64,000 bases of DNA from Geminicoccaceae bacterium (lineage in GTDB: Bacteria > Pseudomonadota > Alphaproteobacteria > Geminicoccales > Geminicoccaceae), in contig JANQPX010000018.1 in NCBI GenBank assembly GCA_028285265.1, positions 264,400 through 328,399 of the forward strand, read 5' to 3'. Shown in pieces: positions 27,323-35,266 of the stretch. The notes under the pieces were generated by a model. It was not told the DNA's origin. It saw only the letters and a program-made list of their open reading frames with translations, and did no database searches. Within the stretch, counting starts at the first letter, position 1. Each line of letters starts with the position of its first letter. A program made the position numbers and the translations under genes.

Positions 27323-28197
27323 GGTCGTTTTCCTCCCTGTTGATTTCGTTTTGCCATGGCGAGATCGGCAGCACCGATCACACCGGCATATTGTCCGAGC
27401 GCCGCATGGCAAAGCCTCGGTCTGAAATCAGCCGGCAACGCCTCCAGGCAACGTCCGAACTGTTTGAGCATGCCATCCGCAAGGCCTATGCCGCCACCGA
27501 TGATGAACATTGCTGGGTCAAACAACATGTGAAGGTTCAAGATGAGTCTTGCGATCTGCTCGGAAGCACGCGCCACAATCGCTTCCGCCCAAGCCTCACC
27601 TTCACGGCTAGCAACAATGACGCCCCGTGCATCGATGTCGTGTCCGGCCAGCTTTGCAGCGGAGGCGATCCATAAGCCGGAGGCCTGATCCTCTAAACGC
27701 CCGACTTCAGGAGGTGTACCAAACCGGGTCTGCCCAGCACTTCCAGCTAGGCCATGCTGGCCGGTGACGAGCCGTCCATTGACCACCACACCTCCACCAA
27801 TGCCGGTTGAGATGGTGAGAAAAACCAAATCTTCGCCCTGCCCTACCCCGTGGCGATACTCCCCCCAGGCAGCGGCCTGTGCATCGTTGACGCAAGTGAT
27901 CGGCAGGTCAAATCGACGATGCAGTTCATCGGCCAGAGGAAAGCCCGGCTCTATCGGCAGTGTCTTTGGATTGAGCGCTGACCAGCAGCCGTCCGTTATC
28001 ACGCCTGTAACCGCAACACCAACCGCCTGATACCGGCCACGCCAGTCGAGGGTGAGATCGGCGACGGCATCGCACCAGGTGGCTGCTTTACCGCTACGCT
28101 CCGTCGAAGCGATTCGTTGTTCGAGAACGGTTCCACCCTCAATCAGGGTAGCCAGAATCTTGCTGCCACCAATATCGATGGCAAGACAAGCGGTCAT
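27319..28197 (-). CDS. nanK: ROK-family kinase, probable N-acetylmannosamine kinase
   Basis: This 292-residue cytosolic sugar kinase of the ROK family has the ATP phosphate loop AIDIGGSKILATL near the N-terminus, a catalytic Asp in CVNDAQAAAWGE and the second phosphate loop STGIGGGVVVNG. The Cys-rich zinc motif normally following the conserved His in ROK kinases is absent (the stretch after QHGLAGSAG contains no cysteine), as in some other nanK-like proteins. The 4-base overlap with nanE upstream and with the binding protein downstream argues that it phosphorylates N-acetylmannosamine, giving ManNAc-6-phosphate for NanE. Glucokinase-type activity is the alternative. Confidence 0.82.
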   Translation of the reverse strand: MTACLAIDIGGSKILATLIEGGTVLEQRIASTERSGKAATWCDAVADLTLDWRGRYQAVGVAVTGVITDGCWSALNPKTLPIEPGFPLADELHRRFDLPITCVNDAQAAAWGEYRHGVGQGEDLVFLTISTGIGGGVVVNGRLVTGQHGLAGSAGQTRFGTPPEVGRLEDQASGLWIASAAKLAGHDIDARGVIVASREGEAWAEAIVARASEQIARLILNLHMLFDPAMFIIGGGIGLADGMLKQFGRCLEALPADFRPRLCHAALGQYAGVIGAADLAMAKRNQQGGKRP

Positions 28198-28895
28198 CGT
28201 GTCGAACCGGTCGCGGCATAGCTAATCCCGGTCCGCTCAATGGCTTCGGCGAACCAACCCGTGATGTGTTCCGGCCGGGTGATCGCTGATCCGACAACCA
28301 CCGCATGCGCACCAAGCTCGATAGCCGCTGCCGCTTGGTTCGGCGTTCGAATGCGCCCTTCCGAGATCACTGGCTTTGCAAGCTGCGCGCAACGCTGGAC
28401 CAGCTCAAGATCTGGTGCTGTCGGTTCAGGACCGCCCGTATAGCCAGAAAGGGTCGTGCCGATGAGGTCGGCACCAAAGGCACTTGCTTCCTTTGCCTCC
28501 TCGAACTTGGCGATATCAGCCATGCCAAGTTTGCCTGCACCATGAACCGCAGAACAGAGCTCGGAAGCCGTGTTGGGCCGCTTTCTATTTGTGGCATCGA
28601 AAGCGATGATGTCAGCCCCGGCAGCGGCCAGCATCTCGACGTCTTCAAGCAGAGGCGTGATCCGGACTGACGTCGCATCCAGGTCGCGTTTGATCAGACC
28701 GATGATGGGCGCACTAGTGGCGGCGCGCACAGCAGCGACGTTGGCAGCCCCCTCGATCCTCAACCCCCGCGCTCCGCCCGCAAGCGCGGCCAAAGCAAAA
28801 CCAACCACGATCTCAACACGATCGAGCGGGCCACCAACCACAGGCTGACAGGAAACGATCAGCGTCCCGGCTAATTCCGTTATTGGATCCTGCAC
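28194..28895 (-). CDS. nanE: N-acetylmannosamine-6-phosphate 2-epimerase
   Basis: This 233-residue TIM-barrel enzyme converts ManNAc-6-phosphate to GlcNAc-6-phosphate in amino-sugar and sialic acid use. NanE features are the catalytic Lys region IIGLIKRDLD, the phosphate and substrate segments FDATNRKRP and GTTLSGYTGG, the catalytic Glu/Arg region VISEGRIRTP and the end VVGSAITRPEHIT. The start is a GTG at 28895 after a modest AAGAGA site. It leads a tight run with nanK, the ABC importer and possibly the TRAP genes. A neighbouring N-acetylneuraminate lyase, nagA and nagB are not present, so the feed could be ManNAc itself or a sialic acid cleaved by an enzyme elsewhere. Confidence 0.92.
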   Translation of the reverse strand: MQDPITELAGTLIVSCQPVVGGPLDRVEIVVGFALAALAGGARGLRIEGAANVAAVRAATSAPIIGLIKRDLDATSVRITPLLEDVEMLAAAGADIIAFDATNRKRPNTASELCSAVHGAGKLGMADIAKFEEAKEASAFGADLIGTTLSGYTGGPEPTAPDLELVQRCAQLAKPVISEGRIRTPNQAAAAIELGAHAVVVGSAITRPEHITGWFAEAIERTGISYAATGSTR

Positions 28896-29036
28896 TGCAG
28901 ATCTCTTGCTTCAACAACGCCCCGATCTGAAATCCTAACAGCTAGCATCGCGCCCGACTATCATTGATGTTGCAAACGATTAGGCCGAGATTGTGAGCAT
29001 AATCAGTCGCGTGCGGCAATGTGGACGAGACCTCAA

Positions 29037-30074
29037 TCAGTGTCGGCGTTGCGATTTGGCAAATGTGTCAAAAGCAACCGCAAGGACGATGATGATGCCG
29101 ATGATAATCTGCTGGACATAGGAGGAAACATTGTTGAGCACGAGACCATTTAGCAGGACACCGATGAGCAGCGTGCCTATCACTGTTCCGAAGATCGTAC
29201 CGATCCCACCGAACAACGAAGTGCCTCCAATCACCACCGAGGCGATCACCGTGAGCTCATAAGTGAGGCCGGCGACGGCTTCTGCAGAGTTTAGGCGCGC
29301 CGATAAGACGAAGCCGCCGAGACCTGCCATGAAGCCGATGATGAGATAGACCTGAAGTGTAACACGATCGACGTTGAGGCCAGAAAGCCTTGCTGCCTCA
29401 GGATTGCCACCAACAGCATAGACCCTGCGGCCGAATCGCGTGTAGCGAAGCAGAATGTGAGCGAACACCGCAAAGGTCAGGAAGATAATGACTGGCACGG
29501 GCACCACGCCAACATAGCCCTGCCCCCACCAACGATACCCCTCGTCGAAGCCGCTGATCGGACCGCCGCCAGCGAATAGAAGCGCCGCACCGCGAAAGGC
29601 TGACATGCCCCCGAGCGTGACGACAAATGGCGGCACTTTGAGCTTGGTGATGGCGAGACCTTGCAAGCCGCCTGCCAGTACACCGACCGTGATAGCCGCG
29701 AGCAATGCCAGCGGCCAGCCGAAACCCGCGGCTTCCGCCTCGGCACCGACCGCAAAGCGGCTTTCAAAACCACCCTTGGCAACTGCAGCCGCTACCAGTC
29801 CGGCAAAAGCAAGAAGCGAGCCAACAGATAGATCGATCCCCCGGGTCAGGATGACAAAGGTCATTCCGATGGCAAGAAGACCGAAAATTGAGACTTGGCG
29901 CATCACATTAAAGAGGTTGAGAGAGCTCAGAAAGCGAGGCTCGAGGATGGCGAACACCGCCATCAGCACCAAGAGAAAAATCAACGGTGCAAACTTGGCA
30001 AGGAAGCCAAAGACATCAAAGCCTGCGGGGTTCGGCCGGGTTCCCAGCAGCTCATTTTTCTTCGACGTGGTCAT
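29037..30074 (-). CDS. Sugar ABC transporter permease (RbsC family)
   Basis: This 345-residue inner-membrane permease has about eight to ten helices with RbsC-family features: TRGIDLSVGSLLAFAGLVAA, FVVTLGGMSAFRG, the cytoplasmic coupling segment GRRVYAVGGNPEAARLSGL, and GGTSLFGGIGTIFGTVIG near the end. It is the last gene of a binding protein-ATPase-permease set (32578 to 29037), starting 6 bases after the ATPase stop. A 141-base gap separates it from nanE on the same strand. Confidence 0.95.
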   Translation of the reverse strand: MTTSKKNELLGTRPNPAGFDVFGFLAKFAPLIFLLVLMAVFAILEPRFLSSLNLFNVMRQVSIFGLLAIGMTFVILTRGIDLSVGSLLAFAGLVAAAVAKGGFESRFAVGAEAEAAGFGWPLALLAAITVGVLAGGLQGLAITKLKVPPFVVTLGGMSAFRGAALLFAGGGPISGFDEGYRWWGQGYVGVVPVPVIIFLTFAVFAHILLRYTRFGRRVYAVGGNPEAARLSGLNVDRVTLQVYLIIGFMAGLGGFVLSARLNSAEAVAGLTYELTVIASVVIGGTSLFGGIGTIFGTVIGTLLIGVLLNGLVLNNVSSYVQQIIIGIIIVLAVAFDTFAKSQRRH

Positions 30075-30080
30075 ATGGAT

Positions 30081-31616
30081 TCAGGCTGCCTGCTGCTTGA
30101 GGGACATCAAGGCCATCAACTTCTCTTCGCTCGCATCCTCGGCCATGAGTTCTCCCGTGATCCGCCCTTCCCTCATGGTCACGATGCGATCACTGACCGT
30201 CATGATCTCGGGTAGCTCGGACGAGATTACGATAATCGCGATGCCACTTTCAGCCAGCTCGAACAGAAGCTGGTGGACTTCTGATTTGGCAGCAATATCG
30301 ATGCCGCGTGTCGGCTCGTCGACGATAAGCACCTTGGGCTCGAGGGCCAGCCAACGGGCGAGCACGACCTTTTGCTGATTGCCGCCTGACAGATTGCCGA
30401 CCTCTTGCTCGGGGTTCGCCATCTTGATTGCCAAGCGGTCGCCGTAGCGCTCGATCATGGCGTCTTCAGCCCTGCGGTCGATCCAACCGAATAGGCGCGA
30501 CAGACGATCGATCGCAGCGATCGATAGGTTCGTTTTGACCGCAAGACTCAAGAAGAGAGCTTGCTGCTTTCGATCCTCCGGCACCAGGCCGACACCGGCG
30601 CGGATGGCGTCTTCGGGAGACGTCAGTGAGACGTCCCGGCCTTCGACACGGATGCTGCCGGAGTCGATGGGATCGGCACCGAAAATCGCCCGAGCCAGTT
30701 CGGTCCGCCCAGCGCCGACCAGGCCGGCGAGGCCAAGGATCTCACCGTAGCGAACGGTCAGGTCGATATCGATGAGACGGGTCGCATGGAGATTTAGGCG
30801 ATCGACACGGCTGCAAACACCGTCGACTAGCAGCGCGATCTCGCCGGTATCATGGTTCGGCCGGTGAGCGAACAAACGCTCGACCTCGCGACCGACCATC
30901 ATCTGGATGATCCGATCGACGTCGAGGTCGGCAATGGGAGCGTGACCGACCAGCTTGCCGTCACGCAGCACGGTCGCGCGATCACAAACCTCGAGCACCT
31001 CCTCCAACCTGTGGGTAACGAAAATCACACTGACGCCGCGCTCCTTCAGCCCTGCGATGATTTCGAACAGACGGGGTACTTCGGACTCCGATAGCGCCGA
31101 GGTCGGCTCGTCCATGATGATTAACCGGCTGTCCAAAGAAAGAGCGCGAGCGATCTCGATCATCTGCTGTTCAGCAACCGAAAGGTCCGCCACAAGGCGG
31201 CGAGGATCGAGATCGAGGCCGACCTCGGCGACGATCGCTCGGGCGTGCCGATCCATCGCCCGCCAATCCACCAGACCGAGGGCATTGACCGGCTCCTTGC
31301 CCAGCAGAACATTCTCGGCAATTGAGAGCGTCGGGATGAGGTTGAATTCCTGATAGATGGTGACGATACCGCGTTCCTGAGCGTCGAGCGGGCCGCTTAA
31401 ACGGACGTCCTTTCCATCCAGGTTGATTTTGCCATCATCCGGCCTCTCCGCACCGGACAGGATCTTCAAGAGCGTCGACTTGCCGGCGCCGTTTTCTCCA
31501 AGAAGCGCCAGGACCTCGCCCGCGTGAAGCTCGATCGTGACATCGTCAAGGGCAAGAACGCCGGGATAGCGCTTGGCAATCCCGGTCATCTGCAGGAACG
31601 GCGCCGACGCCGTCAA
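30081..31616 (-). CDS. Sugar ABC transporter ATP-binding protein with two ATPase domains (RbsA family)
   Basis: This 511-residue tandem ATPase has domain 1 Walker A GENGAGKST, Q-loop IYQEFNLIPTL, signature-like DLSVAEQQM and Walker B LIIMDEPTSAL. Domain 2 has the degenerate loop GLVGAGRTE, signature LSGGNQQK and Walker B VLIVDEPTRGID. The TTG at 31616 is used because it gives the normal N-terminus; an ATG nine codons in is the alternative. It sits 17 bases after the binding-protein stop. With the single permease at 29037 it forms a standard RbsABC importer whose sugar may be phosphorylated by the FGGY kinase divergently encoded at 33677. Confidence 0.95.
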   Translation of the reverse strand: MTASAPFLQMTGIAKRYPGVLALDDVTIELHAGEVLALLGENGAGKSTLLKILSGAERPDDGKINLDGKDVRLSGPLDAQERGIVTIYQEFNLIPTLSIAENVLLGKEPVNALGLVDWRAMDRHARAIVAEVGLDLDPRRLVADLSVAEQQMIEIARALSLDSRLIIMDEPTSALSESEVPRLFEIIAGLKERGVSVIFVTHRLEEVLEVCDRATVLRDGKLVGHAPIADLDVDRIIQMMVGREVERLFAHRPNHDTGEIALLVDGVCSRVDRLNLHATRLIDIDLTVRYGEILGLAGLVGAGRTELARAIFGADPIDSGSIRVEGRDVSLTSPEDAIRAGVGLVPEDRKQQALFLSLAVKTNLSIAAIDRLSRLFGWIDRRAEDAMIERYGDRLAIKMANPEQEVGNLSGGNQQKVVLARWLALEPKVLIVDEPTRGIDIAAKSEVHQLLFELAESGIAIIVISSELPEIMTVSDRIVTMREGRITGELMAEDASEEKLMALMSLKQQAA

Positions 31617-31633
31617 CGGAATGGGCTCACCAC

Positions 31634-32578
31634 TCAGTTCAGCTCACCCAGGCGCTCTGCCTGGTCGATATTGTCCGTGGTGATCGCAATCGGTTCGAGC
31701 AGAACGAGGCTTTCGTCCGGCACTGTGCCATCTTTGACGAACTCCACCATGATCTGCATCGCCTTGCGACTTTGGCCTCCCGGAAACTGTTCGACCGTCG
31801 CGGCGAGTGTCCCGTCCTTGACCGCCGCCAGTGCCTCGGGCAGAGCATCGAACCCAAGGATCTTGATCTGATCGCCCAAACCTTGGGCCTTGACCGCTTC
31901 GGCAGCACCCAACGCCATATCGTCATTGGCAGCGACGATCACATCCGGTGGGCTGTCAAGACCGGCAAGAATACTCTCCGTAACGCTCAGGCCCTGATCT
32001 CTGGCAAAATTGGCGGTCTGTTCGACGATGAATTGATACTTGTCGTTACCGTCCAGAACGTTGTGCACACCCTTGTTCCGGTCGATGGCTGGACTGGCCC
32101 CAGGCTGTCCTTGCAAATTAACGATCCGCGCGCCGTCGGGGAACATCTCCATGATGTACCGGCCCTGTGCCTCGCCGCCGATGACATTGTCGGCACCAAC
32201 ATGAGCGAGGATGCCATCCACGCCGTCGACCCGGCGATCGATGGTGACAACGGGCACGCCATTCTCGACGGCAGTCTGGATTGCGGGTGCCATGGCGTTG
32301 ACGTCCGAGGGGCTTATGACGATCCCATTCACACCCTGGATGATCGCCGCCTCGACGTCGGCAGTTTGCTTCGGCGTGCTGTTCTGGCCGTCAGATTGGA
32401 CGGTGGCGACGCCGAGGGCTGCAGCTTCATCCTCAAGTGCTTTCATCATGTGCACGAAAAAAGGAAAGCCGAGGCTCGGTACTGAGGTGAGAATACTCGT
32501 GTCCTGAGCAAGGCTGGGCGAGGCCACGCCGAAGGCCAAGGTACTCGCTAGAAGCAAGCGTCGGGTCGTTTGAAACAT
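31634..32578 (-). CDS. Sugar ABC transporter substrate-binding protein (RbsB family)
   Basis: This is a 314-residue periplasmic protein with a signal peptide (1-24, ending SPSLAQ/DTS) and a classic ribose-binding fold. Recognisable parts are the second strand region GVNGIVISPSDVNAMAPA, the hinge-facing VVTIDRRVDG, the second-lobe VIVAANDDMALGAAEA, and LGFDALPEALAAVKDG. GGGAGG lies upstream of the ATG at 32578. It is the first gene of the importer and divergent from the BtpA-family gene, with which it shares a 288-base control region. Confidence 0.94.
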   Translation of the reverse strand: MFQTTRRLLLASTLAFGVASPSLAQDTSILTSVPSLGFPFFVHMMKALEDEAAALGVATVQSDGQNSTPKQTADVEAAIIQGVNGIVISPSDVNAMAPAIQTAVENGVPVVTIDRRVDGVDGILAHVGADNVIGGEAQGRYIMEMFPDGARIVNLQGQPGASPAIDRNKGVHNVLDGNDKYQFIVEQTANFARDQGLSVTESILAGLDSPPDVIVAANDDMALGAAEAVKAQGLGDQIKILGFDALPEALAAVKDGTLAATVEQFPGGQSRKAMQIMVEFVKDGTVPDESLVLLEPIAITTDNIDQAERLGELN

Positions 32579-32866
32579 GTCATTGCCTCCCTAAAGTTAC
32601 GGCTGCTTTGCAGCACATCTTATGAGCGATTGACCGACATTCTTCAGATGTCGGCCATTTACATCGACTTTGGAGCCTCGAGGCCGGGAAAGCAAGCGAG
32701 CAGTCAGCGCCGCGAGAGGTCGCGAGTGCCGAGGCACATGCCGAGACATCTCAAAACGCCAATGGGCAGCAAGGTCCAACGCCATCTTGCTCCATGGCAC
32801 GTTAGCCTGTTGGATGAAACGATCACCAAGGCGTTTCACGTGCCTCCAACAATCGAGCTCTTTGTT
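32579..32866. promoter_or_regulatory. 288-base divergent intergenic region
   Basis: This separates the minus-strand RbsB-type gene from the plus-strand BtpA-family gene and must hold promoters for both. I could not assign -35/-10 boxes or an operator with confidence. The open frame of the BtpA gene runs through it, but the stretch lacks a ribosome site and family similarity. Confidence 0.4.
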
Positions 32867-33667
32867 ATGTCCGATCATCCACTTCTTAGCGTCAAGAAAC
32901 CGATCATCGCGATGGCGCATCTGGGCGCGTTGCCCGGCGCGCCAGGCTATCATGCCGCTGGCGGCATTGATGCCCTGGTTGACGCCGTCGCCAGCGACAT
33001 TGAGAAGCTGCAGGCGGGTGGGGTCGATGCGATTATGTTCGGCAACGAAAATGACCGACCCTATCTCCTAAAGGCAACGCCGGAGAGCCTGGCTGCGATG
33101 ACGGCCGTCGTCACAACGTTGAAGCCAATGCTCAGCGTGCCGTTTGGCGTCAATTATCTATGGGACCCAGTAGCGACGGTCGCTCTTGCCTGCGCAACGG
33201 GCGCTTCTTTCGCGCGAGAAATCTTTACTGGCGTCTTCGCTTCTGACATGGGCGTTTGGCAACCGGATTGCGCTGCGGCGCTGCGGTTACGAAGCCAGCT
33301 GGCGAGAAATGATCTGATGCTCCTTTTCAATATCAACGCCGAATTCGCTGACAGTCTCGATCGTCGTCCGATCGAACAGCGCGCAGAGAGCGCGGTCTTT
33401 TCGTCGCTCGCCGACGTCGTTTGTGTTTCAGGCCCGCTTACAGGTCAGGCCGTCGACCAGTCAGCCCTGCGCAATGTCAAAGAGAAAGTCGGCGACACCC
33501 TCGTCTTCGCTAATACCGGTGTGAGGATTGACAATGTCGATGCCATCCTCGAGATCGCCGATGGCTGTGTGATTGGCACGCATTTTAAGGTGGACGGTGA
33601 CACCTGGAACCCGGTTGATGGCGATCGGGTGAAGCGTTTCATGGACCACGTCAGCAAGCGTCGTTGA
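32867..33667 (+). CDS. BtpA/SgcQ family TIM-barrel protein
   Basis: This is a 266-residue protein of the BtpA/SgcQ family. The ATG at 32867 is followed directly by the conserved core (KKPIIAMAHLGALPGAPGY), so the longer upstream open frame is not needed. Conserved parts include GGVDAIMFGNENDRPY, VPFGVNYLWDP, FAREIFTGVFASDMG and FANTGVRIDNVDAILE. BtpA was first linked to photosystem I stability in cyanobacteria. In heterotrophs the family is mostly found beside sugar transporters and kinases, with an unsettled and probably nucleoside- or sugar-related enzymatic role. It starts a plus-strand pair with the FGGY kinase (9 bases apart) and is divergent from the RbsABC importer. Confidence 0.85.
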   Translation: MSDHPLLSVKKPIIAMAHLGALPGAPGYHAAGGIDALVDAVASDIEKLQAGGVDAIMFGNENDRPYLLKATPESLAAMTAVVTTLKPMLSVPFGVNYLWDPVATVALACATGASFAREIFTGVFASDMGVWQPDCAAALRLRSQLARNDLMLLFNINAEFADSLDRRPIEQRAESAVFSSLADVVCVSGPLTGQAVDQSALRNVKEKVGDTLVFANTGVRIDNVDAILEIADGCVIGTHFKVDGDTWNPVDGDRVKRFMDHVSKRR

Positions 33668-33676
33668 GGTACCGGC

Positions 33677-35182
33677 ATGGCGATCACACTCGGCATCGAC
33701 ATTGGCACCACATCAACCATTGGCATCTTGATCGATAGTGGAGGTCGAACCCTGGCCCTCGCCAGCCGGCCGGTCGCCCTCCATTCGGATCACCCGGGAT
33801 GGGCCGAGGAAGATCCTGAAGTCTGGTGGCAAAATGTCTGCGCTATCATCCCCGAACTCCTGTCGACCTCCAGCACGTCTGCCACAGATGTCAAGGCGAT
33901 TGGTGTCACCGGCATGCTGCCCGCCGTGGTTTTACTCGATGGCGATGGCAATCTCCTGCGTCGAAGCATCCAGCAAAGTGATGGGCGGGTCGGGCGCGAA
34001 GTCGAGGCGATCGCGGCCGAATTCGACGGGCCTGACTTCGTCAGACGCACCGGCAATGGCATTAACCAGCAGCTCGTCGCCACCAAGCTCCGTTGGCTGG
34101 AACGGCACGAACCCGATGTCTTTTCGAATATCAAGACTGTCTTCGGTTCTTATGACTACATCAACTGGCGCCTTACCGGCGAGCGCGTGATTGAACATAA
34201 CTGGGCGCTCGAGGCTGGCTTTGTCGATGTCTCGAAGCGTCAGATCGATACAGAACTTGTTGCCCTCGCCCATATCGATCCCAGCATTTTACCGCCTATT
34301 CGTGCGTCTCATGAGATTATCGGTCACGTTACAGCTCGCGCCGCGAGCCTCACGGGCCTTGCTACCGGTACACCTGTGATCGCGGGATCAGCCGACCATA
34401 TCACATCAGCCTTCGTTGCCGGCATCCGAGACGATGGCGACTGCCTGATCAAGTTCGGCGGTGCTGGCGACATCATGCTCGCAGCGGCTTCACCCAAACC
34501 TGATCCTCGTCTTTTTCTCGATTTCCACATCGTACCGGAAAAATTCATGCCGAATGGCTGCATGGCCTGCTCCGGAGCCATGCTCAATTGGATCGTTGCC
34601 AACCTTGCAAGTGATACCATTAAGTCCAAGGCGAATCCGCATGCAGCCCTCGATCAGCTTGCGGTCGAGATCGAGCCTGGCGCCAACGGTCTGGTGATGC
34701 TGCCCTATTTTCTCGGCGAGAAGACACCGATCCATGACCCGGACGCGCGCGGAACGCTGGTAGGCCTTGGTCTCCATCATGAGATAAGCCACATCTGGCG
34801 GGCAGCGCTCGAAGCCGTGGTCTTCGGCTTTCGCCATCACATGGATGTCTTTTCCGAGCTTGGCCAACCAGCACTACGCCTTTTCGCCTCGGACGGCGGC
34901 GCCCAAAGCCGTCTTTGGATGCAAATCGCCGCTGATAGCCTCGGCCTTCCCATCCACCTCCTCGAAGGCCATCCTGGGTCCTGCCTCGGCGCGGCCTACA
35001 TTGCCGCGTTCGCCACCGGTGCCGTCGATGATTGGGACGGTGTCTCCCGCTTCGTTAAGCCAGCCGAGATTGTTGAGCCGAATACCAAGAATAGCGCGCG
35101 TTACGATGCGCTCTACCACACCTATCTGGAAACCTATCAACAACTGAAACCCGTCTTCCCGCAGCTTGCAAGACGTCCATAG
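33677..35182 (+). CDS. FGGY-family carbohydrate kinase (xylulokinase-like)
   Basis: This is a 501-residue sugar kinase with the two actin-fold ATPase domains of the FGGY family. The N-terminal phosphate loop is GIDIGTTSTIGILID, the substrate region is PGWAEEDPEVWW, SADHITSAF and FGGAGDIM lie at the start of the second domain, and the C-terminal SDGGAQSRLWMQIAAD and GSCLGAAYIAAF match the FGGY signature area. The length is normal. It would phosphorylate a pentulose, polyol or similar compound imported by the divergent RbsABC system. Xylulokinase is the nearest familiar relative, but FGGY substrates cannot be assigned by eye. Confidence 0.9.
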   Translation: MAITLGIDIGTTSTIGILIDSGGRTLALASRPVALHSDHPGWAEEDPEVWWQNVCAIIPELLSTSSTSATDVKAIGVTGMLPAVVLLDGDGNLLRRSIQQSDGRVGREVEAIAAEFDGPDFVRRTGNGINQQLVATKLRWLERHEPDVFSNIKTVFGSYDYINWRLTGERVIEHNWALEAGFVDVSKRQIDTELVALAHIDPSILPPIRASHEIIGHVTARAASLTGLATGTPVIAGSADHITSAFVAGIRDDGDCLIKFGGAGDIMLAAASPKPDPRLFLDFHIVPEKFMPNGCMACSGAMLNWIVANLASDTIKSKANPHAALDQLAVEIEPGANGLVMLPYFLGEKTPIHDPDARGTLVGLGLHHEISHIWRAALEAVVFGFRHHMDVFSELGQPALRLFASDGGAQSRLWMQIAADSLGLPIHLLEGHPGSCLGAAYIAAFATGAVDDWDGVSRFVKPAEIVEPNTKNSARYDALYHTYLETYQQLKPVFPQLARRP

Positions 35183-35266
35183 TCTCTCAGCTTTGAAGTC
35201 AGTGGCGATCGCAACAATGTTGGTCCTCATCTAACGGCTGGATTGGTTCGGATAAGCTTCTGCGCT

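Noticed and set aside
29605..30378. 257-codon plus-strand open frame
   Set aside because: It is antisense to an RbsC-type permease and RbsA-type ATPase, both with complete motifs. Its Ser/Pro/Arg-rich composition is typical of a shadow.
31772..32485. 237-codon plus-strand open frame
   Set aside because: It mirrors the RbsB-type binding protein on the minus strand and shows no independent features.
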